A stretch of 64,000 nucleotides of DNA from Calendula officinalis (taxonomy: Eukaryota; Streptophyta; Magnoliopsida; Asterales; Asteraceae). Positions within the stretch are counted from its first letter, which is position 1, and each line of letters starts with the position of its first letter. Location of the stretch: NCBI GenBank assembly GCA_963853835.1, contig OY970829.1, forward strand, positions 28,917,764 through 28,981,763. The letters run 5' to 3'. Of the stretch, positions 9,524 through 22,831 are shown in pieces. A program made the position numbers and the translations under genes. The notes under the pieces are model-generated. The model ran no database searches, was not told the DNA's origin, and was given only the letters and a program-made list of their open reading frames with translations.

Positions 9524-12500
9524 AGTTCTTGAACGATTATAGCCACTAGATGTCCATAACTGATACTGATGGCCCTTCAACCATTATAACTACTAGCCAC
9601 GACCAATAGCTTCTAGATATCCGATTTACAAGTAATAGGTGTCCATAACCCATACCCATGGTCCTTGAACCATTATAACCACAAGATGTCCATAACTGAT
9701 ACTGATGGCCCTTCAACCATTATAACTACTAACCATGACCAATAGCCTATAGATATTCATTTTACAAGTAATAGGTGTCCATAACCCATAACCATGGTTC
9801 TTGAACCATTATAACCACTAGATATCCATAACTGATACTGATGGCCCTTGAACCATTATAACTACTAGCCATGACCAATAGCCTATAGATATCTATTTTA
9901 CAAGTAATAAGTGTCCATAACCCATAACCATGGTTCTTGAACCATTATAACCACTAGATGTCCACAACTGATACTGATGGCCCTTGAACCAATATAACTA
10001 CTAGCCATGACCAATAGCCTCTAGATATTCAATTTACAAGTAATATGTGTCCATAACCCATAACCATGGTCGTTGAACCATTATAACTACTAGATTTCCA
10101 TAACTGATATTGATGGCCCTTGAACCATTATAACTACTAGCCATGACCAATAGCCTATAGATATCCATTTTACAAGTAATGGGTGTCCATAACCCATAAC
10201 CATGGTCCTTGAACCATTATAACCACTATATGTCCATAACTGATACTGATGGCCCTTGAACCATTATAACTACTAGCCTTGACCAATAGCCTATAGATAT
10301 CCATTTTACAAGTTAAAGGTGCCCATAACCCATAAACATGGTTCTTGAACCATTATAACTACTAGATTTCCATAACTGACATTGATGGCCCTTGAACCAT
10401 TATAACTACTACCCATGACCTATATAGATATCTATTTTACAAGTAATAGGTGTCCATAACCCATAACCATGGTTCTTGAATGATTATAGCCACTAGATGT
10501 CCATAACTGATACTGACGGCCCTTCAACCATTATAACTACTAGCCATGACCAATAGCCTATAGATATCCATTTTACAAGTAATAGGTGTCCATAACCCAT
10601 AACCATGGTTCTTGAACCATTATAACCACTAAATGTCCATAACTGATATTGATGGCCCTTGAACCATTATAACTACTAGCCATGACCAATAGCCTATAGA
10701 TATCCATTTTACAAGTAATAGGTGTCCATAACCCATAACCATGGTCCTTGAACCATTATAACCACTATATGTCCATAACTGATACTGATGGCCCTTCAAC
10801 CATTATAACTACTAGCCATGACCAATAGCCTATAGATATCCATTTTACAAGTAATAGGTGTCCATAACCCATAACCATGGTCCTTGAATCATTATAACCA
10901 CTCGATGTCCATAACTGATACTGATGGCCCATGAACCATTATAACTACTAGCCATGTCCAATAGCCTAAAGATATCCATTTTACAAGTAATAGGTGTCCA
11001 TAACCCATAACCGTGGTTCTTGAACCATTATAACTACTAGATGTCCATAACTGATACTGATGGCCCTTCAACCATTATAACTACTAGCCATGACCAATAG
11101 CCTCTAGATATCCAATTTACAAGTAATAGGTGTCCATAACCCATAACCATGGTTCTTGAACCATTATAACCACTAGATGTCCATAACTAATACTGATGGC
11201 CCTTGAACCATTATAACTACTAGCCATGACAAATAGCCTATAGATATCTATTTTACAAGTAATAGGTGTCCATAACCCATAACCACGGTCCTTGAATCAT
11301 TATAACCACTAGATGTCCATAACTGATACTAATGGCCCATGAACCATTATAACTACTAGCCATGACCAATAGCCTATAGATATCCATTTTTCAAGTAATA
11401 GGTGTCCATAACCCATAACCATGGTCCTTGAACCATTATAACCACTACATGTCCATAACTGATACTGATGGCCCTTGAACCATTATAACTACTAGCCATG
11501 ACCAATAGCCTCTAGATATCCAATTTACAAGTAATAGGTGTCCATAACCCATAACCATGGTTCTTGAACCATTATAACCACTAGATGTCCATAACTAATA
11601 CTGATGGCCCTTGAACCATTATAACTACTAGCCATGACCAATAGCCTATAGATATCTATTTTACAAGTAATATGTGTCCATAACCCATAACCATGGTCCT
11701 TGAATCATTATAACCACTAGATGTCCATAACTGATACTGATGGCCCATGAAGCATTATAACTACTAGCCATGACCAATAGCCTATAAAAATTCATTTTTC
11801 AAGTAATAGGTGTCCATAACCCATAACCATGGTCCTTGAACCATTATAACCACTAGATGTCCGTAACTGATACTGATGGCCCTTCAACTATTATAACAAC
11901 TAGCCATGGCCAATAGCCTATAGATATCCATTTTACAAGTAATAGGTGTCCATAACCCATAACCATGGTCCTTGAATTATTATAACCACTAGATGTCCAT
12001 AACTGATACTGATGGCCCTTGAACCATTATAACTACTAGCCATGTCCAATAACCTATAGATATCTATTTTACAAGTAATAGGTGTCCATAACCCATAACC
12101 ATGGTTCTTGAACCATTATAACCACAAGATGCCCATACCTGATACTGATGGCCCTTCAACCATTATAACTACTAGCCATGACCAATAGCCTATAGATATC
12201 CATTTTACAAGTAATAGGTGTCCATAACCCATAACCATGGTTCTTGAACCATTATTACCACTAGATGTCCATAACTAATACTGATGGCCCTTGAACCATT
12301 ATAACTACTAGCCATGACCAATAGCCTATAGATATCTATTTTACAAGTAATAGGTGTCCATAACCCATAACCATGGTTCTTGAACCATTATAACCACAAG
12401 ATGCCCATAACTGATACTGATGGCCCTTCAACCATTATAACTACTAGCCATGACCAATAGGCTCTAGATATCCAATTTACAAGTAATAGGTGTCCATAAC

Positions 12501-13970
12501 CCATAACCATGGTCCTTGAACCATTATAACCACTAGATGTCCATAACTGATACTGATGGCCCTTGAGCCATTCTAACAACTAGCCATGACCTATAGCCAT
12601 ACATGCAAGTCCATAGCTCATATCGATGGCCCTTGAACCATTATAACCACTAGATGTCCATAACTCATACCGATGGCTCTTGAACCATTATCACTACTAG
12701 TCATGACCAATAGCCTATAGATATCCATCTTACAAGTAATAGGTGTCCATACCCTTGAACCATTATAAACACTAGATGTCCATAACTCATTGCGATGGAC
12801 CTTGAACCATTATAACTACTAGCCATGACCAATAGACTACAGATATCCATTTTACAAGTAATAGGTGTCCATATCCCATAACCATGGCCCTTAAACCATT
12901 ATAACCACTAGATGACCATAACTCCTACCGATGGCCCTTGAACCATTATAACTACTAGCCATGACCAATAGCCTACATATATCCATTTTACAAGTAATAG
13001 GTGTCCATAACCCATAACCAAGGCCAGTGAACCATTATAACCACTACATGTCCATAACTCATATCGATGGTCCTTGAACCATTATAACTACTAGCCATGA
13101 CCAATAGCCTATAGATAACCATTTTACAAGTAATAGGTGTCCATTACCCATAACAATCGTCGTCGAACCATTATAACCACTAGATGTCCATAACTTACAC
13201 TTATGGCCCTTGAACCATTATAACTACTAGCCATGACCAATAGCCTATAGATATCTATTTTACAAGTAATAGGTGTCCATAACCCATAACCATGGTCCTT
13301 GAATCATTATAACCACTAGATGTCCATAACTGATACTGATGGCCCTTGAACCATTATAACTAGTAACCATGACCAGTAGCCTATATATATCCATTTTACA
13401 AGTAATAGGTGTCCATAACCCATAACCAAGGCCGGTGAACCATTATAACCACTACATGTCCATAACTCATATCGATGGCCCTTGAACCATTATAACTACT
13501 AGCCATGACCAATAGCCTATAGATATCCATTTTACAAGTAATAGGTGTCCATAACCCATAACCATGACCATTATAACCAGTAGTTGTCCATAACTGATAC
13601 TGATGGTCCTTGAACCATTATAACTACTAGCCATGACCAATAGCCTATAAATATCCATTTTACAAGTAATAGGTGTCCATAACCCATAACCAAGGCCAGT
13701 GAACCATTATAACCACTACATGTCCATAACTAATATCGATGGCCCTTGAACAATTATAACTACTAGCCATGACCAATAGCCTACAGATATCCATTTTACA
13801 AGTAATATGTGTCCATAACCCATAACCATGGTTCTTGAACCATTATAAGCACTAGATGGCCATAAGTGATACTGATGGCCCATGAACCATTTTAACTAGT
13901 AACCTTGACCAGTACCCTACAGATATCCATTTTACAAGTAATAGGTGCCCATAACCCATAACCAAGGCCA

Positions 13971-13996
13971 GTGAACCATTATAACCACTACATGTC
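13971..13996. other. Empty-site paralogue of the PIF/Harbinger insertion
   Basis: GTGAACCATTATAACCACTA at 13971 is the undisturbed version of the junction found at 21001-21012 plus 22832 onward. Flanking rare variants are shared on both sides (CATTATAAGCACTAG and CCTTGACCAGTACCC to the left, CGATGGCCCCTGAACC and GACCGATAGCCTATAAATA to the right), so this is a paralogous segment without the transposon. Confidence 0.85.
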
Positions 13997-16900
13997 CATA
14001 ACTCATATCGATGGCCCCTGAACCATTATAACTAGTAACCATGACCAGTAGCCTATAGATATCCATTTGACAAGTAATAGGTGTCCATAACCCATAACCA
14101 TGGTCCTTGAACCATTATAACAACTAGATGTCCATAACTGATACTGATGGCCCTTGAACCATTATAACTACTAGCCATGACCGATAGCCTATAAATATAC
14201 ATTTTACAAGTAATAGGTGTCCATAACCCATAACCAAGGCCATTGAACCATTATAACCACTACATGTCCACAACTCATATCGATGGCCCTTGAACCATTA
14301 TAACTACTAGCCATGACCAATAGCCTATAGATATCCATTTTAAAAGTAATAGGTGTCCATTACGCATAAGAATCGTCCCTGAACCATTATAACCACTAGA
14401 TTTCCATAACTGATACCGATGGCCCTTGAACCATTATAACTACTAGCCATGACCAATAGCCTATAGATATCCATTTTACAAGTAATAAGTGTCCATAACC
14501 CATAACCATGGTACTTGAATCATTATAACCACTAGATGTCCATAACTGATACTGATGGACCTTGAACCATTATAACAACTAGCCATGTCCAATAGCCTAT
14601 AGATATACATTTTACAAGTAATAGGTGTCCATAACCCATAACCATGGTTCTTGAATCATTATAACCACTAGATGTCCATGACTGATACTGATGGCCCTTG
14701 AACCATTATAACTAGTAACCATGACTAATAGCCTACAGATATCCATTTTACAAGTAATAGGTGTCCATAACCCATAACCATGGTTCTCGAACCATTATAA
14801 CCACTAGATGCCCATAACTGATACTGATGGCCCTTGAACCATTATAACTACTAGCTATGACCAATAGCCTATAGATATCCATTTTTCAAGTAATAGGTGT
14901 CCATAACCCATAACCATGGTCCTTGAACCATTATAACCACTAGATGTCCATAACGGATACTGATGGCCCTTGAACCATTATAACTACTAGCCATGACCAA
15001 TAGCATATAGATATCCATTTTGCAAGTAATTGGTGTGCATAACCCATAACCATGGCCATTGAACCATTATAACCACTACATGCATGTCTATGACTCATAT
15101 CCATGGCCCTTGAACCATTATAACTACTAGCCATGACCAATAGCCTATAGATATCCATTTTACAAGTAATAGGTTTCCATAACCCATAACCATGGCCCTT
15201 GAACAATTATAACCACTAGATGTCTGTAACTGATACCGACGGCCCTTGAACCATTATAAATATTACCCATGACCTATATAGATATCTATTTTACAAGTAA
15301 TAGGTGTCCATAACCCATAACCAAGGTCCTTGAACCATTATAACCACTAGATGTCCATAACTGATACTGATGGCCCTTCAACTATTATAACAACTAGCCA
15401 TGGCCAATAGCGTATAGATATCCAATTTACAAGTAATAGGTGTCCATAACCCATAACCGTGGTCCTTGAACAATTATAACCACTAGATGTCTGTAACTGA
15501 TACCGACGGCCCTTGAACAATTATAACTATTACCCATGACCTATATAGATATCTATTTTACAAGTAATAGGTGACCGTTACCCATAACCATGGCCCTTGA
15601 ACCAATATAGCCACTAGATGTCCATAACTCATACTGATGGCCCTTAAACCATTATTACTACTAGCCATGACCAATAGCCTATAGATATCCATTTTAAAAG
15701 TAATAGGTGTCCCTAACCCGTACCCATGGCCCTTGAACCATTATAACCACTTCGTGTCCATAACTCATATCAATGGCCCTTGAACCATTATAACTACAAG
15801 CCATGACCAATAGCCTACAGATATGCATTTTACAAGTAACAGGTGTCCATAACCCATAACCAAGGCCATTGAACCATTATAACCACTACATGTCCATTAC
15901 TCATATCAATGGCCCTTGAACCATTATAACTACTAGCCATGACCAATAGCCCATAGATATCCATTTTAAAAGTAATAGGTGTCCATTACCCATAACAATC
16001 GTCCCTGAACCATTATAACCACTAGATGTCCATAACTGATGCTGATGGCCCTTGAACCGTTATAATTACTAGCCATCACCAATAGCCTATAGATATCCAT
16101 TTTACAAGTAATAGGTGTCCATAACCCATAACCATGGTCCTTGAATCATTATAACCACTAGATGTCCACAACTGATACTGATGGCCCATGAACCATTATA
16201 ACTACTAGCCATGTCCAATAGCCTAGAGATATCCATTTTACAAGTAATAGGTGTCCATAACCCATAACCATGGTTCTTGAACCATTATAACCACTAGATT
16301 TCCATAACTGATACCAATGGCCCTTCAACCATTATAACTACTAGCCATGACCAATAGCCTCTAGATATCCAATTTACAAGTAATAGGTGTCCATAACCCA
16401 TAACCATGGTTCTTGAACCATTATTACCACTAGATGTCCATAACTAATACTGATGGCCCTTGAACCATTATAACTACTAGCCATGACCAATAGCCTATAG
16501 ATATCTATTTTACAAGTAATAGGTGTCCATAACCCATAACCATGGTTCTTGAATCATTATGACCACAAGATGCCCATAACTGATACTGATGGCCCTTCAA
16601 CCATTATAACTACTAGCCATGACCAATAGGCTCTAGATATCCAATTTACAAGTAATAGGTGTCCATAACCCATAACCATGGTCCTTGAACCATTATAACC
16701 ACTAGATGTCCATAACTGATACTGATGGCACTTGAGCCATTCTAACAACAAGACATGACCTATAGCCACACATGCATGTCCATCGCTCATATCGATGGCC
16801 CTTGAACCATTATAACCACTAGATGTCCATAACTCATACCGATGGCTCTTGAACCATTATCACTACTAGTCATGACCAATAGCCTATAGATATCCATCTT

Positions 16901-17339
16901 ACAAGTAATAGGTGTCCATACCCTTGAACCATTATAAACACTAGATGTCCTTAACTCATTGCGATGGACCTTGAACCATTTTACAAGTAATAGGTGTCCA
17001 TAACCCATAACCATGGCCCTTAAACCATTATAACCACTAGATGACCATAACTCCTACCGATGGCCCTTGAACCATTATAACTACTAGCCATGACCAATAG
17101 CCTACAGATATCCATTTTACAAGTAATAGGTGTCCATAACCCATAACCATGGCCCTTGAACCATTATAACCACTAGATGTCCATAACTACTACCGATGGC
17201 CTTTGAACCATTATAACTACTAGCCATGACCAATAGCCTATAGATAACCATTTTACAAGTAATAGGTTTCCAGAACCCATAACCATGGTCCTTGAATCAT
17301 TATAACCACTAGATGTCCATAACTGATACTGATGGCCCT

Positions 17340-19580
17340 TGAACCATTATAACTACTAGCCATTTCCAACAGCCTACAGATATCCATTTTACAAGTAATA
17401 CACCCTGAACCATTATAACTACTAGCCATGACCAATAGCCTATAAATATCCATTTTACAAGTAATAGGTGTCCATAACCCATAACCAAGGCCAGTGAACC
17501 GTTATAACCACTACATGTCCATAACTCATATCGATGGCACTTTAACCATTATAACTACTAGCCATGACCAATAGCCTATAGATATCCATTTTACAAGTAA
17601 TAGGTGTCCATAACCCATAACCATGGTCCTTGAATCATTATAACCACTGGATGTCCATAACTGATACTAATGGCCCTTGAACCATTATAACTACTAGCCA
17701 TGTCCAATAGCCTACAGATATCCATTTTACAAGTAATAGATGTCCATAACTGATACTGATGGCCCATGAACCATTATAACTAGTTACCATGACCAGTAGC
17801 CTATAGATATCCATTTTACAAGTAATAGGTGTCCATAACCCATAACCAAGGCCAGTGAACCATTATAACCACTACATGTCCATAACTCATATCGATGGTC
17901 CTTGAACCATTATAACTTCTAGCCATGACCAATAGCCTATAGATAACCATTTTACAAGTAATAGGTGTCCATTACCCATAACAATCGTCGTCGAACCATT
18001 ATAACCACTAGATGTCCATAACTTACACTTATGGCCCTTGAACTATTATAACTACTAGCCATGACCAGTAGCCTATAGATATCTATTTTACAAGTAATAG
18101 GTGTCCATAACCCATAACCATGGTCCTTGAATCATTATAACCACTAGATGTCCATAACTGATACTGATGGCCCTTGAACCATTATAACTACTAGCCATGT
18201 CCAATAACCTACAGATATACATTTTACAAGTAATAGGTGTCCATAACCCATAACCATGGTTCTTGAACCATTATAACCACTAGATGTCCATAACTGATAC
18301 TAATGGCCCATGAACCATTATAACTAGTAACTATGACCAGTAGCCTATAGATATCCATTTTACAAGTAATAGGTGTCCATAACCCATAACCAAGGCCAGT
18401 GAACCATTATAACCACTACATGTCCATAACTCATATCGATGGCCCTTGAACCATTATAACTACTAGCCATGTCCAACAGCCTACAGATATCCATTTTACA
18501 AGTAATACACCGTGAACCATTATAACTACTAGCCATGACCAATAGCCTATAAATATCCATTTTACAAGTAATAGGTGTCCATAACCCATAACCAAGGCCA
18601 GTGAACCGTTATAACCACTACATGTCCATAACTCATATCGATGTCCCTTGAACCATTATAACTACTAGCCATGACCAATAGCCTATAGATATCCATTTTA
18701 CAAGTAATAGGTGTCCATAACCCATAACCAAGGTCCTTGAATCATTATAACCACTAGATGTCCATAACTGATACTGATGGCCCTTGAACCATTATAACTA
18801 CTAGCCATGTCCAATAGCCTACAGATATACATTTTACAAGTAATAGATGTCCATAACTGATACTGATGGCCCATGAACCATTATAACTAGTTACCATGAC
18901 CAGTAGCCTATAGATATCCATTTTACAAGTAATAGGTGTCCATAACCCATAACCAAGGCCAGTGAACCATTATAACCACTACATGTCCATAACTCATATC
19001 GATGGTCCTTGAACCATTATAACTACTAGCCATGACCAATAGCCTATAGATAACCATTTTACAAGTAATAGGTGTCCATTACCCATAACAATCGTCGTCG
19101 AACCATTATAACCACTAGATGTCCATAACTTACACTTATGGCCCTTGAACCATTATAACTACTAGCCATGACCAATAGCGTATAGATATCTATTTTACAA
19201 GTAATAGGTGTCCATAACCCATAACCATGGTCCTTGAATCATTATAACCACTAGATGTCCATAACTGATACTGATGGCCCTTGAACCATTATAACTACTA
19301 GCCATGTCCAATAGCCTACAGATATACATTTTACAAGTAATAGGTGTCCATAACCCATAACCATGGTTCTTGAACCATTATAACCACTAGATGTCCATAA
19401 CTGATACTAATGGCCCATGAACCATTATAACTAGTAACCATGACCAGTAGCCTATAGATATCCATTTTACAAGTAACAGGTGTCCATAACCCATAACCAA
19501 GGCCAGTGAACCATTATAACCACTACATGTCCATAACTCATATCGATGGCCCTTGAACCATTATAATTACTAGCCATGAC
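17340..19580. repeat. 1107-bp tandem segmental duplication within the satellite
   Basis: About 17340-18470 aligns with 18447-19580 at an offset of 1107. The shared diagnostic variants are a truncated unit with AAGTAATACACC (17393 and 18500), AAGTAATAGATGTCC (17731 and 18838), the ATCGTCGTCGAACC unit and CATAACTTACACTTATGG. It corresponds to about eight monomers plus irregular pieces. Copies have diverged a little, so this is older than the duplications beyond 28 kb. Confidence 0.8.
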
Positions 19581-21009
19581 CAATAGCCTATAGATATCCA
19601 TTTTACAAGTAATAGGTGTCCATAACCCATAACCATGGTCCTTGAACCATTATAACCAGTAGTTGTCCATAACTGATACTGATAGCCCTTGAACCATTAT
19701 AACTACTAGCCATGACCAATAGCCTATAGATATCCATTTTACAAGTAATAGGTGTCCATAACCCATAACCACGGTCCTTGAATTATTATAACCACTAGAT
19801 GTCCATAACTGATACTGATGGCCCTTTAACCATTATAACTACTAGCCATGTCCAATAGCCTACAGATATACATTTTACAAGTAATAGGTGTCCATAACCC
19901 ATAACCATGGTTCTTGAACCATTATAACCACTAGATGTCCATAACTGATACTGATGGCCCATGAACCATTATAACTAGTAACCATGACCAGTAGCCTATA
20001 GATATCCATTTTACAAGTAATAGGTGTCCATAACCCATAACCAAGGCCAGTGAACCATTATAACCACTACATGTCCATAACTCATATCGATGGCCCTTGA
20101 ACCATTATAACTACTAGCCATGACCAATAGCCTATAGATATCCATTTTACAAGTAATAGGTGTCCATAACCCATAACCATGGTCCTTGAACCATTATAAC
20201 CAGTAGTTGTCCATAACTGATACTGATGGTCCTTGAACCATTATAACTGCTAGCCATGACCAATAGCCTATAAATATCCATTTTACAAGTAATAGGTGTC
20301 CATAACCCATAACCAAGGCCAGTGAACCATTATAACCACTACATGTCCATAACTCATATCGATGGCCCTTGAACCATTATAACTACTAGCCATGACCAAT
20401 AGCCTACAGATATCCATTTTACAAGTAATAGGTGTCCATAACCCATAACCATGGTCCTTGAATCATTATAACCACTAGATGTCCATAACTGATACCGATG
20501 GCCCTTGAACCATTATAACTACTAGCCATGTCCAATAGCCTACAGATATACATTTTACAAGTAATAGGTGTCCATAACCCATAACCATGGTTCTTGAGCC
20601 ATTATAACCACTAGATGTCCATAACTGATACTGACGGCCCATGAACCATTATAACTAGTAACCATGACCAGTAGCCTATAGATATCTATTTTACAAGTAA
20701 TAGGTCTCCATAACCCATAACCAAGGCCAATGAACCATTATAACCACTACATGTCCATAACTCATATCGATGGCCCTTGTACCATTATAACTACTAGCCA
20801 TGTCCAATAGCCTACAGATATCCATTTTACAAGTAATAGGTGTCCATAACCCATAACCATGGTTCTTGAACCATTATAAGCACTAGATGTCCATAACTGA
20901 TACTAATGGCCCATGAACCATTTTAACTAGTAACCTTGACCAGTACCCTACAGATATCCATTTTACAAGTAATAGGTGCCCATAACCCATAACCAAGGCC
21001 AGTGAACCA

Positions 21010-21012
21010 TTA
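21010..21012. repeat. TTA target-site duplication, left
   Basis: TTA lies directly before the element, with a matching TTA at 22832-22834. A 3-bp TTA/TAA duplication is characteristic of the PIF/Harbinger superfamily. The empty paralogue near 13979 has a single TTA. Confidence 0.88.
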
Positions 21013-21019
21013 GACTGGG

Positions 21020-21141
21020 CGTAATGGGTGACCGTTCGCAGTTTGGTCACCCCTGCCACATCTGCGCCACATCAGCTTTCTCTCTCCTGATCAACCACAC
21101 GACCAGACAGCGACCAAATGCCCGTAATGGGTGACCGTTCG
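21020..21141. repeat. Left subterminal repeats of the Harbinger element
   Basis: CGTAATGGGTGACCGTTCG occurs twice, at 21020-21038 and 21123-21141, 103 bp apart. The first copy also starts a hairpin: GGGTGACC (21026-21033) pairs perfectly with GGTCACCC (21045-21052). GACCGTTC recurs at the right end, so it is a candidate binding motif for the transposase or its Myb-like partner. Confidence 0.75.
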
Positions 21142-21241
21142 GAATTTTTTTTTTAATTTAAATTTCATTAATAATTAAAACATTACATAAAAAATAATTT
21201 AAAACATTACATTAAACATAATTAAAAAAACATTAAAAAAA
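21142..21241. other. AT-rich spacer downstream of the transposase
   Basis: About 100 bp of nearly pure A/T between the left subterminal repeats and the transposase stop. AAAACATTACAT occurs in near-tandem copies at 21177 and 21201. It would be the 3' untranslated and termination region of the minus-strand gene; no canonical AATAAA was found. Confidence 0.6.
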
Positions 21242-22519
21242 CTACTGGTGGAGTCGTCGATTCCAAACGTGTTCCACCAAATCAGATCTAAGATTAAGAT
21301 GAGTTTGTTTATCATTGATCTCCCTGATAACTTGTAATACTTCTTCATGTGATCGTACGGGGTCGCCTTCACTATGTCGCTCTTCCGGATGAAAATCGGG
21401 ACATATGGCCCTGCCTTTGTCTTTGATAATCATATTATGTAATATGATACAAGTGTACATTATATCCCTTATTTTGTTAACATTTGGGGACCTTGCAGCC
21501 GTTTTTATTATACCCCATTTTTTCTTTAGAACGCCAAATGCTCGTTCTACGTCTTTCCTTGCAGCTTCGTGTGCTTTCTTGTAGTTCACCCGCTTAACAT
21601 CATTCGCATTTGGGTGTGAAATGGACTTAACAAGAACGGACCATTCCGGATATATCCCGTCAGTAAGATAATATCCCCATTTGTAAGACACCCCGTTTGC
21701 CAAAAAGGGTACCTCAGGTGCTTTCCCGTCTTTGAGATCATTGAAAATATGGGACGCTCGTAACACGTTGATGTCGTTGTTCGACCCGGCGACACCAAAG
21801 AACGCGTGCCAAATCCACAAATCTTGCGAGGCAACCGCTTCAAGTAAGATGAATGGTTCGTTCCCGTGATCCCCTCTAACATATTGCCCACGGTAAGCAT
21901 TTGGACATTGAGCCCAAGGCCAATCAGTACAATCAATGCTTCCTAGCATACCGGGAAACCCATGTTTCTCCTCATGAAAAGCGTATAGCTTCGCCACATC
22001 AGTATGAGTAGGCTTTCGCAGAAACTCGTCTCCATACAAGTGCATAACCCCTTTACAGAACTCTGCGATACTATCACGGCTAGTTTTCTCACCAATTTGT
22101 AAGTATTCATCTAGAGCATCCGGTACGGTCCCGTATGCTAACTGACGAATTGCAGACGTGCACCTCATTAGCGGAGAAGTACCTGGGTTCCCGAGTGCAT
22201 CATATCGTTACGCAAATAATGGGACGGTGTTAGTGAGATCGCGAACAATGCGTGTGAAAAGATCACGACTCATCCTGAAACGTTTGCGAAAATTATGCTC
22301 GTTATACGTCGGATTTTCAGCGAAGTAAGCTGCCACGAGACGGTCATTCGCACCGCCACGGTCCCTATTCACGTATCTTCTAGGAGCTCTAGGGATAGTA
22401 GAACTAGAACTTTCAAGAAACGCGACCGCCGTTTGTAAAAAACCAAGATGTATAACCCTGTCCTCTTCCTCGTCGCCAAAAATGAAATTAGCGACATTCA
22501 TTTCATCGTCGGAACTCAT
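21242..22519 (-). pseudogene. PIF/Harbinger transposase (Plant_tran / DDE nuclease), one premature stop
   Basis: The reading frame from ATG (22519) to stop (21242) is 424 codons, normal for the family, with a single in-frame TAA at 22208-22210. The N-terminal part has an acidic start (MSSDDEMN) and the conserved NRDRGGANDRL and FRKRFRMSRDLFTRI motifs. The C-terminal part (ATG at 22168) is the RNase-H-like nuclease. Its candidate catalytic residues, numbered from that ATG, are Asp79 in GSIDCTDWPW, Asp170 in YYLTDGIYP and Glu208 in KDVERAFGVLKKKWG, and the conserved GSNNDINVL is also present. The enzyme would cut and paste the element at TTA sites. The stop fits one C-to-T change (CAA to TAA). 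Otherwise the frame is intact, which points to recent inactivation. Confidence 0.9.
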
Positions 22520-22598
22520 TCTTAATATAGTGTGTGTGATGTGAGTAAGTATGAAGAAAAGAAATGAGAAGTGTGAAATTTTTTAGAAAAAGATTGGG

Positions 22599-22606
22599 TA
22601 TTTATA
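22599..22606 (-). promoter_or_regulatory. TATA box of the transposase
   Basis: TATAAATA on the minus strand, about 80 bp upstream of the ATG at 22519, matches the plant TATA consensus and fits a short 5' leader. Confidence 0.55.
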
Positions 22607-22690
22607 AGGTAAAAAAAGGGGTAAAATTTGAAGAGGTGTGGGGCAAACTAGCCGTTTATAGCCGTTGCCCATTAAATTTCGTCCATTTCA

Positions 22691-22775
22691 GACCGTTCGC
22701 CAACGGTCGACTCCCCGACCGTTCAAGGTGCTCGACGCGTCGAGCAAGGGAACCCGTAACGGGGGCGACGCGTCG
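22691..22775. repeat. Right subterminal palindromes of the Harbinger element
   Basis: GACCGTT (22691-22697) and AACGGTCG (22702-22709) are inverted, and AACGGTCG also pairs with CGACCGTT (22716-22723). A perfect 18-bp palindrome, TGCTCGACGCGTCGAGCA, lies at 22729-22746, followed by CCCGTAACGGG and a second CGACGCGTCG at 22766-22775. The density of CpG and dyads suggests protein-binding sites. AACGG is also a MYB-type core, which would suit the Myb-like partner, but that is inference. Confidence 0.7.
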
Positions 22776-22831
22776 TGGGTGTCCGAGGTGGAGGTCGCGA
22801 CCGAGTTTGAGGTCGTGCGATATGCATGGTC

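Larger units (their letters stand above)
9511..21012. repeat. 136-bp satellite array, block 2 (diverse)
   Basis: About 85 monomers. From 9.5 to 12.5 kb the units are regular (for example TCCATAACCC at 10861, 10997 and 11133, spacing 136). From about 12.58 to 21.0 kb the units are more varied. There is a subtype with ACCAAGGCCAGTGAACC and CATATCGATGG, irregular units (12580-12610 and 16735-16790, TGACCTATAGCCA), and truncated units (12750, 16920-17000, 17400, 18508). A segment at 12.23-12.9 kb recurs about 4169 bp later at 16.4-17.05 kb. No genes are seen; minus-strand open frames here are by-products of the monomer. Confidence 0.97.
21013..22831. mobile_element. PIF/Harbinger DNA transposon, 1819 bp
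   Basis: Placed in this superfamily by its TTA duplication and its transposase. The termini are weakly inverted: GACTGGGCGTAATGGGTGACC at the left, and GACCATGCATATCGCACGACC reading in from the right, sharing GAC, GC, TA and GACC positions. One transposase gene lies on the minus strand. No second gene for the Myb-like partner protein that these elements normally need is visible, so the copy would depend on a partner in trans even without its stop codon. CpG-rich ends contrast with the nearly CpG-free satellite. Confidence 0.9.
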
